A DNA stretch of 64,000 nt, from contig CM051514.1 in NCBI GenBank assembly GCA_028015205.1, forward strand, positions 8,370,001 to 8,434,000, in the 5' to 3' direction. Within the stretch, counting starts at the first letter, position 1, and each line of letters begins with the position of its first letter. Source of the DNA: Mytilisepta virgata (lineage: Eukaryota; Mollusca; Bivalvia; Mytilida; Mytilidae). Below are positions 1-10,251 of the stretch, piece after piece. The position numbers and the translations under genes are program-made. A model generated the notes under the pieces. The model searched no databases. It had not been told where the DNA came from and saw only the letters and a program-made list of their open reading frames with translations.

Positions 1-1186
1 GTTCTTTGTTCATACTTTATGAAAACTCTTATGTTTTGGGCCGTTGAAGAATCTAGCGAGACAGAATGGCGACCAGAAAGTTTAATTGAGCGATTTGTAC
101 ATTGTGTCGAACAATATCTGATTTGTTGGTTAAAACGAGGAATATTGCCAAACTATTTTATACCTGAGAGAAACCTTCAGAGTCAAAGAACCCAAATCCT
201 ATCTGCATTCGAGTTTTGCCTCATATACCTCTCTTGCGTACTTGTTTGTCATCGCCACGTTCTCCTGTATATTTTCAGCGAAAAGAATGGGAACAGATAC
301 AAGATTACACATATTATGTGGAAGTACTTGGCTGTATCGAACTTTCACTGTTTTCACTTACAACGGAAAAATGTTTCACTCCGTCAGAAAATACAGTCAT
401 ACAGTCATGGAAAGGTTCAAGTCCGATAAAGTACCTCGTCATGTAAAAGACGTGTATAATTATCTCTGTATTCACGAATGGTACAAAGAGACGTCATCCA
501 AAAATGAGTTGGAGAAAAAGAGAATATTGCCTATCATTGAAGATTTTATTATGAAATATATTGACACTGATCTTTCTTCTTATAGATTGTGTCTTGCGAC
601 GTTTTATTACATCAATAGTGATTACGAAAAATCCTTGCGATTTGCCAAAGAAGTTGACAGGATGATGGAGCCATTTGTTGTCCACTTACTATCAGCAGGA
701 TTAATTGAGACTGAAAAGCCATGGGAGATTCAGCGAGATTTGAATTATATGGACCAAATATGCGGACGGGGATTAACTATTGACGAAAAATGCAAAATAG
801 CCTTAGCAAGAGACTATTGTGTTCCTCCTGGAAGCGTTTTGCTTCCCAGAGAACTGCTTCTAACCAACTGTGAAGAACTTAATCATCCACTCCGTTTTCT
901 GCAACTAGCTCCATTATTTTATTCTCATTTGTTGACATTTTTATGCCAGCATCACATGGGACTCAAACATGAGAGAGATAAAACGCTGGAAAAAATGCTT
1001 AACATCGAGCAAAGAGAGAAAGTTGACTATAGGCACCACACGTATCTGATATTTGGAATATGCTATGAGATAAAGGGAGACTACGAAGTCGCTTTTAGAT
1101 ATTTTAGTCGTGCCTTCGAAGTTATGAAGAAAAATGATATTTGGTACTATCAGAGATCATTGTTTGTGCGTGTTTTGTTGTTATAG
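1..1186 (+). CDS. Mab-21 / cGAS-like protein, C-terminal part; 5' partial, frame disrupted
   Basis: The frame is open from base 1, so the start lies outside the window. The opening residues SYFMKTLMFWAVEE, then W-x-PESL, then PNYFIPERNL, match the C-terminal helical lobe of the large bivalve Mab-21/cGAS-like receptor families. The frame entering from base 1 stops at 429. A different frame, open to the stop at 1184-1186, carries a convincing helical tail (TYLIFGICYEIKGDYEVAFR, like a TPR hairpin) that molluscan members have after the Mab-21 fold. The switch must occur at about 200-400, and I see no clear GT-AG intron there, so a frameshifted pseudogene or sequence error is likelier than splicing. 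The nucleotidyltransferase core would be upstream. Family call is from memory of the motifs; function (innate nucleic-acid sensing) is only family-level inference. Confidence 0.6.
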
Positions 1187-1231
1187 TATAGAGAATTCAG
1201 GAATAGAGAAGTACCTTGAGTATAAAATCCT

Positions 1232-1360
1232 CTTGATGGCACAGAAATGTCTCTGGAAGAATCCATGAAAGAATTATATAAATTTGCTGTTTTATCAGGC
1301 CTTAAAATAAATCTGTCAAAAACTGAGGTAATTTGGATAGCTAGCCAGAAGTTCATTTAA
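1232..1360 (+). mobile_element. Non-LTR (LINE) reverse transcriptase fragment
   Basis: A 42-codon reading frame ending in TAA contains SGLKINLSKTEVIWI, the conserved region just after the catalytic palm of LINE reverse transcriptases. It sits 45 bases after the stop of the Mab-21-like gene. No other RT motif is joined to it, so it is a dead scrap. Confidence 0.6.
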
Positions 1361-1743
1361 GTGAATGATTATTTGAATTTAATTTTAATTAGTTCCTAGG
1401 AAAAACCCAAATTTCCCCAAGAATCATTATATATTAACTAGTTCTAACCAACTCTGAAAAGTTAATAACCCACTATCGCTATCTTGCAACTAGCTCCATT
1501 ATCTTATTCTCATTTTTATACGACTGCAAATATTTGTGGTCATATTATGGTATGAACCTGTCATCGTCTATACTTTTGTTATATTGACCCTATCCTTATA
1601 TGTTACCACAATGGTCCATAAGAAATACAGGTTGGGATTGAATTTGGAAAATATGGTCCCTCCCGTTTTTTTCTGGGGGTCACTTTTTTATAACCTTTTA
1701 AATTTTTATCCAAAATAAAATATAATACCGCCCAATAATAATT
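1361..1743. other. AT-rich non-coding stretch
   Basis: No coding signal seen. Bases 1477-1512 repeat, with changes, a phrase from the Mab-21-like gene near 895-925 (gcaactagctccatta), suggesting a partial duplicate of that gene. Confidence 0.4.
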
Positions 1744-1868
1744 TGAAATACACATAATATGCAAATATTTGAAATACACATAATATGCAAATATTTGAAA
1801 CACATAATATGCAAATATTTGAAATACACATAATATGCAAATATTTGAAATACACATAATATGCAAAT
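1744..1868. repeat. 26-bp tandem repeat, five copies
   Basis: Five head-to-tail copies of a 26-bp unit with core ACACATAATATGCAAATA. The third copy lacks two bases. Every copy contains the perfect octamer ATGCAAAT. Confidence 0.95.
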
Positions 1869-2459
1869 AAATAGTCATGTGAACTTGAAATTAAACATGT
1901 TTGGTTTTGTTTGTGTTAATTAAATGTATATCTTTGTGTTTATTTATTGATAATGAAATAATATGTAATTTTTGTGGAGTTAGAACAATCATTTTCCAAC
2001 CTATATTCAGACGACATAATTTAATATGATGTACATGTACTGTTCAAATGTACAAGAACAAGAATGAAACACGTCAGCCACACTACATATTCCCGCGCCA
2101 CTGTTGTGTTAATCACAAAATTAAATGCTCTAAAGGAAATGGACATATGTGCAGTTTCAATATTGATTCATTCTGTGCTGTGTATAAAGTGTCTATGAAA
2201 GGAATATTTCACAAAAGAACAATAAAATTTTTTCACTATTCACTACCATTTCACTCAGCCAGTGCTATGAATGGCAAAACACAAATGGCCAAAGAAATTA
2301 TACTCAGATGTGACAATAACTTTAGTAATGAATTTGACAGGTGAGATAGTAGTCATAATGTTAAATGAAGTGTGACTGATTAGGATATCATACATTGATA
2401 ATGTAAATACATATAGTGAACTGTTTTTATGATGACATGTTGTACTAATTAAGTGTAAA
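1869..2459. other. AT-rich non-coding stretch
   Basis: Only short chance reading frames; nothing recognised. Confidence 0.4.
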
Positions 2460-2745
2460 TTTACCAAAGTTGGAATATCAATTTTGGAAATTGAATGGTT
2501 AGCCCAAGTCTTGTGGCGTTAATAGTTATTAATATGCATGGTTGCTAGATATATTTCCAAAAAATGAAGATCTCAGGGTCTTTCAGGAAATTTACCAAAG
2601 TTGGAATTTCATTTTTGGAAATTGAATGGTAACCTTAACTCTAATGATATTAATGGTTTTTAATATGCATGGTTGCTATATACATTTCCAAAAAAATGAA
2701 GGTCTTAGAGTCTTTCAGGAAATTTAGCAAAGTTGGAATTATTAT
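2460..2745. repeat. About 131-bp tandem repeat, just over two copies
   Basis: The phrase TTTACCAAAGTTGGAA begins at 2460 and 2591, and again with one change at 2723. The sequence between them (attttggaaattgaatgg, then atatgcatggttgcta) aligns from copy to copy with scattered substitutions. Confidence 0.8.
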
Positions 2746-4322
2746 TATTTTTTTTTAAATCAAAATATTCCTTTTATTCGCTATTATTCTGTTAGTGTCT
2801 GATAGTATGGTTGATTGGTAATTTTAACAAATTAATAAGTCTGAGAATCTTCCAGAAAAACTTTTCTGTCCCAAGGGAAAATTTCAAAATTCCGAAATCT
2901 TCGGCACAGACTCAGAAAAATTCTCATGCCACTTTTGAAATTGCCATATGTAATACTAGTCATGGTTTCGGTTTCAGCATTATAGTCCAAATAGTTTAGA
3001 AGATTTCACTATTTACTGGATGTCGCGAAATCCGTTTTTTGCTCATAACTATGCCCTAAGGGCAAGTTTCAAAATTCCGAAAGCTTCGGCACAGTCTACA
3101 TCAACAATGCTAACAATGATCAAAGTTTCAGTTTTATATCAATTTAAGCTTGTAACATAAACTCGTCTCTTTTTTTTCAATTTATGCATTTTATTTCTAT
3201 ACAGTACTGTCAAACACCATATGCAGATGTGCAATCAGGTTTTAAAATTTTAATTTTCTAAAATTGGGGTCCACAGGGGTCGAAATTTTAAATTTTCAAT
3301 TATAACTTGTGAACTTAACTTCGCTTTCATTTTGCAATTTATTCATTTTGCTTATATATAGTATTGTCCTACATTATATTTAGTTGCACAATAAGGATTT
3401 AGAATATCGACTTTTAAACCGGAGGCTCACTCAGGTCAAATTTCAAAAATTGTCAGTTTAAGCTTGTGAACTAAGTTTTTTCATTTTTCATTAGGTTTGT
3501 TGATTTAATTTCTTTATAGAATGATTGCATAATATTATTGAAGGGGAATATGGTTTTATATTTTTGACTATAGGTGAGTGTTCCAAATACTTACAGTGGG
3601 TACGGGGATCATTGTCGATTCCGACAGTACAGATTTCTAGTGTTATTTTTGTATCCGGAGTTCTGTCTGTTGGGTTGCTTTTGTTGATTTTAACTGTCAA
3701 CCAAGATGGCTGCCACAGCCAAACTTAGTTTAACATATGGGAAAATTCATTGAAAAAACCTTCTTGTCTGAAACAATTGACCCAATTGCAAACAGGCTTA
3801 GCAGCAGTGGTTCTCTTTCAGTATTGTGTCGGATGATTTGGACATTCAACCAAGAATGGCCGAGTAGCTGCACATAGTTTAACATAGTTTAGCATAGGTC
3901 CCTATGGGAAAATTCTTTTAAAAATCTTTGTCTGAAACTACTTGACCAATTGGAATCAGACTTGGCAGCAATGGTCCTTATACATCTTTCACAATTGTGT
4001 CCGATGACCCGAACAGTGAACCAAGATGACTGCAACCTCTGAACTTAGTTTTACATAGAACCCTATGGGAAAATTAATTTAAAAATCTTCTTGTCTGAAA
4101 CCACTTGACCAATTTGAACCTGACTTGGCAGCAATGGTTGTTATCTTTCAAAATTTTGTCCGATCACAGATCCCGACTTTCAGTCAAGATGGCCATCTCT
4201 GCCAAACTTAGTTTAACATAGGACCCTACAGGAAAACCAGCCAAATTGACTGCTTCACTTAAATTTTAGACCTGCTAATGGTGGACTGGGCTTTACAGGC
4301 TCTTGAGAGCCTCTAGTTATAT
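2746..4322. repeat. Diverged dispersed repeats, including a four-copy degenerate array
   Basis: The phrase TTTCAAAATTCCGAAA, then ttcggcacag, occurs near 2882 and 3067. From about 3700 to 4250 a unit of roughly 160 bp recurs about four times (ACCAAGATGGC / ACTTAGTTTAACATA / TTGACCAATT). It ends in ggctcttgagagcctctagt, the reverse-orientation terminus of the ACTAGAGGCTC element family found elsewhere in the window. No gene seen. Confidence 0.6.
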
Positions 4323-4393
4323 AATATGTGAATTACATAAAAAAAATAAAGCTTGAATAAGTTATCTGCTGTACCTCTCCATGTTAGGTGGTT

Positions 4394-5508
4394 TTTTTTT
4401 TAACTAAACAGGAACACATTTTTATTTGGATGACAGAGCCCGGCTCCTGACAAAAAGTTACTTAAACAGGGGTATGTTGCTCCTAAGTCGCAGTCATCCT
4501 TATTAATGTTTTATGGACGTCATCATGATTTGGTTGACAGGTATGAGCATTGAGCCTGTATAGCTCACCTGACAGTTCCACAATCAATCTATTTTATTTC
4601 AAGTGAAAATTCTAATGGACCTTCCATAGATGTTTCATACCAAGTATCAGTTAATTTGGCTATATGGTTTCAGAGGAGGAGATTTTTGAAAATTTGACCA
4701 ATCAAAAATAAGAATTCATCATAGCTGCCATATTAGGTGTCCGATCGGGACGAAATATGCAAACTTTATAAAGGTCCTTCCACAAATGCTTCATGCCAAG
4801 TTACAGCTCATTTTGGCTTTGCTGTTTCAGAAAATGTTATTTTTGATATTTTGACCAATCAGAAACAAGAATTCATCATGGTGGCCATATAAGTTCTTTG
4901 ATCGGAACAAAATACGCAAAATGTATAAAGGTCCTTCCATTGATGTTTCATACCAAGTTTAAGCAAATTTGGCTTAGGGGTTCCAGAGGAAAAGATTTTT
5001 ACAATTTGTCCAATCAGAAATAAGAATTCATATAAGTTGTCCGACCGGAACTATATATGCAAACTTGATAAAGGTCCTTTCATAGATACTTCACATCATG
5101 TTTCAGTTCATTTGGCCTAGGGGTTTCAGAGAAAAATATCAAAATGTAAAAGTTTACACATTAAGTGATGACAAAAGCTCACATGGCCCTTTGGGCCAGG
5201 TGAGCTAAAAAGCCTTTCCCAAATGAAAATGGACCTGTTACACTGATGTTGTCCCTTCCTCATGCTGGATTTGACATGGGCAGCATGGAGGGTGTCCTGC
5301 AGGAAGCAGAAACTGCTTACTCTTCCAGATCACCTGAGTCTACCCCTGTTTTTTTGGTTGGGTCCATGTTCTTCATATGTTTCTACTTTTTAAGTTTAGT
5401 GTTTGTATTGTTTTGGTTTTGTATTCATTATCCTCCAGAGTTTGTCAATTATTTTCGATTCTCCCCTCCTTCGAATATGGCTTTGGTATTTCTTGACTAA
5501 ATATTCAC
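4394..5508 (+). mobile_element. Retroelement 3' fragment (family A) split by a later insertion
   Basis: The left part (to about 4543) and right part (from about 5211) together match the uninterrupted copy at 34678-35126. Encoded pieces include ARLL-like and YGHHHDLVDRY-like residues, then a 3' region with ttgacatgggcagcatgg and gtttgtattgttttggt. The element at 4544-5210 sits between them. The family looks like the C-terminal end of a Penelope- or LINE-type reverse transcriptase polyprotein; its class is not settled from this piece. Confidence 0.75.
4544..5210 (+). mobile_element. ACTAGAGGCTC...CCAGGTGAGCTAA family element, inserted in a retroelement
   Basis: It begins gagcctgtatagctcacctg and ends ccctttgggccaggtgagct, with the internal phrase TTTCAGAGGA...AAATTTGACCAATCA repeated three to four times. 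It has no reading frame, so it is a non-autonomous dispersed repeat. At least six relatives lie in this window. Confidence 0.75.
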
Positions 5509-7298
5509 AATATAAACAAGCAAACTGATTTTATGTGGATTTAGATTTAGACAAGCCTACTAAACTGGGAAATGACCTAATAATAGGTCATGTAGCTAAA
5601 GATGGCAAACATTATTTAAAACTATCTTACTGATTCCTGTAACGACAAATACACATTAAATTTAGTTTACTTTATTATTCGTAGAAATTCACCATACAAT
5701 CAGTCACAATAATAAACTTTATTGACTAACGATAGAATATCAGTCTAAATATAATAAAACCTGTCAATACAATACAAAATGTCAAAGTACACCAATACTA
5801 CACATACCCGTCCAATATGCCGTATTGACTAGTCAAAATGACATATTGGACTGGTTAGGCATTAAAGGATCATATTGGACTGGTTAGTCAATAAAGGTAT
5901 ATTTGCGCAAGGTTTTCTCAGTCCAATATGACTTGCCTCGGACCAATAACTAAGCCAATATGGAAAATCTTACCCAATAATACTATCTACTGCACTGCAG
6001 TGTATCTATAATATTAGTGTATACTTTCCTACCTACTATGGCACAAAAAGTGAGATAAAATATTCCAAAAATCATATTCTATAAGTTGGTGCAAATGCTA
6101 TATTGGTGTTGCATAAGCTATATTTTTATTCCTAAAACAGTCATGATAGAAAAACGTGGTTATGATGCATTTAATATAGCATATGCTAATTTACATTTTT
6201 ATTTTTGTTGAACACATTGTTTCAAATAGAATCCCTCTTAGAATTTACTAATAATAACAAATTCTACATATCTAAGTATTGCATGGAGAAGATAAATTTT
6301 CCATTTTTGGTTATCAAAGTGATTTTTAACACAAATGACACTCAAAACCCCAAAAAATTTTTTGCCCAAATTAAGTACATGAATTTGAGTTGAAATAACA
6401 AAGATTTTTGTTCTGATTGTCGTTCTTATCAATATTCCTAAAAATTATACAAAATGCTTGAAAATATCAAAACTATATTTATTTACTTCCTTGATGGGTA
6501 TAAAGCTATCATATAAATTATTTATAGTTTGTTCTGATTGTGTAAAACAGGAGAAAGTGGTCCTACATGTTTTGTTAAACAGTAAAAATTAAACATACAC
6601 TAAACATCATGCACAAAGGATGCCATATTATAAACAGGAGAATTAGGAGCTTTTATCACATATTTTAATATTAAATACATTTATCACATATTTTAATATT
6701 AAATACAGTTATTTTGAATAATCTGGTAAAGCAGTTGTTGTTTCATTCATATTACACCCCTTTATTGAACACCCATTTTCACACCTCTTGTGGAATCCCC
6801 ATATAACAGTCTTCACATTTATCATCAACAGGTCACAACACTATGTGTGTAGTATTTGTACACTTAAAATAATATATAATAACCTGTATAAGATATGTTA
6901 AAAAACCATTCTGTATCACCCTTTGACCACTACCAGCCCTCAGACAGACTGAAATTAGTACCCCAAAATGATATACATATTACATGTGATATGGATTTGC
7001 CACAAATTATTTTTATGTGTCTAATATGCAACATATGCCCTCTGAAGAAGGATGGACTATCAACTCTATTTTTAACTTTTCAGATTTGGTTTTGGAATGT
7101 TATAACTTTCTACATATCATAAAATATATATATATTTAAAATTTCAAAGATTCATACAAGTCATACAACACTTTCATTCTAATGTAATATATAATAATAC
7201 AAATCCTCCATCCATATATATATAACTGATGTGGAGAATATAAAATATCACACCATAATAGCAAGTTATATACTGATTGAGCGAAAAAATGAAATAAA
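5509..7298. other. Gene-free AT-rich stretch
   Basis: No exon or RNA gene recognised. Around 5813-5960 the phrases catattggact, tattgactagtcaa and ccaatatg recur in both orientations, suggesting a decayed palindromic element. At 6654-6707 a 26-bp phrase (ttatcacatattttaatatt core) is duplicated directly. Confidence 0.4.
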
Positions 7299-8006
7299 AC
7301 TAGAGGCTCCCAGGAGCCTTAATCACTCACCTGAAATTCATTTGCAGAATAAAATGTTTGACTTAAGGTCCATCTTGACTGTCAAGTTCCAATCTTCTTA
7401 TTGAGTTTCAACAAAGATCTTTCAGTGAATTTTTCTAAACTTCCTATCTTAAAATATGTTTTGATGGCAGACTAGGCGCGATCATTGGATACAATTTTGA
7501 AAGAGGACCATCTAAGGACCATTGCTGCCAAGTTTGTTTCAATTGGCCTATTAGTTTCAGACACGATATTTCCGTAAATGTTCAGTACATTTCCCATAGG
7601 GCCCTTTGTTAAACTATGCTCAGCTCTGATGGACATTTTGAATGGTGTGTGGGGTCATCGGATACAAAAGAGGACAAATATACCTAAGGAGCAAATCAAA
7701 AAACATAATTCATTGGACAGACAAACCCGGGAAGACAAATAAACAACCACAAGCACAACAAATAAACACTGAAAACTAAAAAACAATGAACAACACAAAC
7801 TTCTATAAAAACCAGGAGTGAACCCAGGTGCTATCCAGAGGGTAAGCAGTTTCTGTTCCGTATATGGCACACGTCGAAAGACAAACACCCAAGGGCCATT
7901 GCTGCCAAATTTGTTCAAATTCGCCCAGTGGTTTCAGAGGAGAAGATCTTGAAAGGAAAGTTTATGCTAATGACAACGGACAACTGACCTCACCTGACCA
8001 GGTGAG
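7299..8006 (+). mobile_element. ACTAGAGGCTC family element with a second repeat inside
   Basis: Starts aaactagaggctcccaggag and ends ccaggtgagctaa. Bases 7668-7870 belong to another repeat (gaggacaaatata, then cacaagcacaacaaata, then aacaatgaacaacacaaa), found again at 50500-50690, so this copy is composite. Confidence 0.7.
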
Positions 8007-8011
8007 CTAAC

Positions 8012-8614
8012 TGGAGCTCTCAAGAGCCTGTATATCTCACCTGGATTTAACTTGTCCATCTTCAGCAGGACTGAAATTTAAGTGTAGCAGTCAGTTTGGC
8101 TGGTTTTCCTATAGGGTCCTAGGTTAAACTAAGTTTGGCTGTGGTGGCCATCTTGACTGATAGTCGGGGTCATCAAACATAATTCCGAACGATAACAATC
8201 TAGGGAATAATGAGGCCAAGTCAAGTTCAAATTGGTCAAGTGGTTTCAGACAAGAAGATTTTTCAATGAATTTTCCAATAAGGTTAAACTAAGTTTGGCT
8301 GTGGCAGCCATCTTGTTTGACAGTCGGTATCGGGACATTTTTCTGAAAGAGGACCATATAAGGAAAATAAGTTTCATAAAAGATTTCTAAATTGATTTTC
8401 CCTTTTTTCTATTTTTAGTGACAGCAGCCATGTAAGTTGGAAGTCAGGGATGCTGGACACAATTTTGAAAAGGGGTCATACAAGGAGTATTCCACCAAAG
8501 TTTGGTACCAATTGGTCAAGTGGTTTCAGAGGGGAAGATCTTCAAAGAAAAGTTTACGCCGGACAAAGATGCTGAATGCCAAGTGATGGCAATAGCTTTT
8601 GGGCCAGGTGAGCT
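8012..8614 (+). mobile_element. ACTAGAGGCTC family element
   Basis: Begins agctctcaagagcctgtata and ends gggccaggtgagctaaac. Internal repeats of AGTTTGGCTGTGGCAGCCAT type and TTGGTCAAGTGGTTTCAGA match the other copies. It directly follows the previous copy. Confidence 0.7.
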
Positions 8615-10113
8615 AAACAATGAAATGTACAAAATTCCAACTTTCACCTATAAATAATTCTGAAGGATTCAAAATAATGTTGATACAAAAATGTTATAGT
8701 AACTAATCTTAAAACATAATATCTATGCAGGATGAAACTGTATATGAATTCATGACTGCAAATGGAACAGTGAATTATTTTTTGGACACTTTTTGTTGAA
8801 TTTTGTATCCAAATTTTTTATAAATTGATGTTTGTTTGTTTAGTTGGGGTTTTATGCCATTTTCAGGAAAATTGGCAATTTTTCCATTTAGCCAAGCAGT
8901 TTCAGAGGAGAGAGTTTTTTAATATCACCCAATCAGAGACAAGAATTGCCCATGGTAGCCATGTTTGTTGTCTGATCAAAACAAAATGAGCATATTTTAT
9001 AGAGGACCTGTCAAAGAATCTTTCTGTCCGGTTAGGTTTCGTTTAATTTAGCGGTTTCAAAGAAAAAGATTCAAATACTTACATAAAGTATTTTTGGAAT
9101 GCAAGTTTAAATTAAACATGCTTCATTACATTTCTGGTACAATTCCATTTGGAATTTCACCAAGCATTAACATTGTTTTATAGAAATTATTCCATTCTCT
9201 AGATTCAGTGGTGTAATTATTCAAACACATGTATAGCAGAATCTATGTAAACATATAAAACTTGGTTGGTTTTGGTTTTGTATATGGAGGTGCTGAATAT
9301 TTTGAAATGCACCAAAATCTGACAAATAGTACCTAAACTGAAGTTTCAATTTAAATAATACAGACAGTTTTACATTGTATTTTCATGAACTGAAAGAAAA
9401 CCTCATTCCTTATATAATCTTTGGTTGAAAATGAAAATTTAATGTGTTAATCCAACATAGTTTTTTTCTCTGCACAAAAATGATACTTTAAAAAATTGAC
9501 AAATGGATTTAATAATGACTGATACAAAATGCAATGTTTACAAAATATATTTTACATAATAAATCTAAATAAAAAAGAGAAAAATGGTATTTCATTAAGA
9601 AAATATGCATGACACCTTTAACATATAAATGATCAATATACAGACTTGGTCATTCTATTAATAAGATTGACTGATCTCTTTAGGATATTATCTTGGAGCA
9701 CTTGAGAAAATTAAACCCACCGTATAAATTATGCATCACCTTTAATGAAAACGAGCTCCATATGCTTATTTCACCAATTTAGCAATTATTATATTTTTCT
9801 GATCATTTCTATGTGGTGTATTTAACAAAAATAAATGAGTTAAGGATTATCAAATACTTCTTGTGTTTGGAATTCAACTGGGACAAGTTTAATATTAGGA
9901 ATTTATCAGCTTGAATATACAACTAGATGAAAATTGTTGGAAATTATCTATACATTTGAAAATTAATAGAACACTGAAAATTAACAGAGAATCTGCTAAA
10001 ATATTGAGAATAACCCAAAAAATTCCACTCAATATTGAAATAAACTAACAATAGAACTATGTAAGTGTTCACAAACATGTATTATCTGACAAAAATGAGC
10101 TTTGTTTATAAAC
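8615..10113. other. Gene-free stretch downstream of GRN
   Basis: Holds a short SINE-tail scrap at 8829-8885 (tttgtttagttggggtttta) and an element scrap near 8890-9070. The GRN 3' UTR (minus strand) should lie in the upper part, but I could not assign a confident poly(A) signal. Confidence 0.4.
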
Positions 10114-10251
10114 TTAGACTAATGGTTTTCCTTTCACAGGTTTTGACATATAAATTAATCCATATGTATATGGTATACGACATATTCCTGGCTCTTCGTC
10201 ACAGACATATCGATGTGGACAACAGTATTTAGAATTAGTACAACATACTCC
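10114..10251 (-). CDS. GRN: GRN exon 24 (last coding exon, stop TAA)
   Basis: Acceptor TTTACAG, then GVCCTNSKYCCPHRYVCDEE: the second half of granulin 22. It is followed by a basic tail ending KGKPLV and TAA at 10116-10114. It lacks the His of the usual CCxDxxHCCP core (SKYCCP instead), and its cysteines are otherwise in register. Phase 0 matches exon 23. Confidence 0.9.
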   Translation of the reverse strand, partial: GVCCTNSKYCCPHRYVCDEEPGICRIPYTYGLIYMSKPVKGKPLV

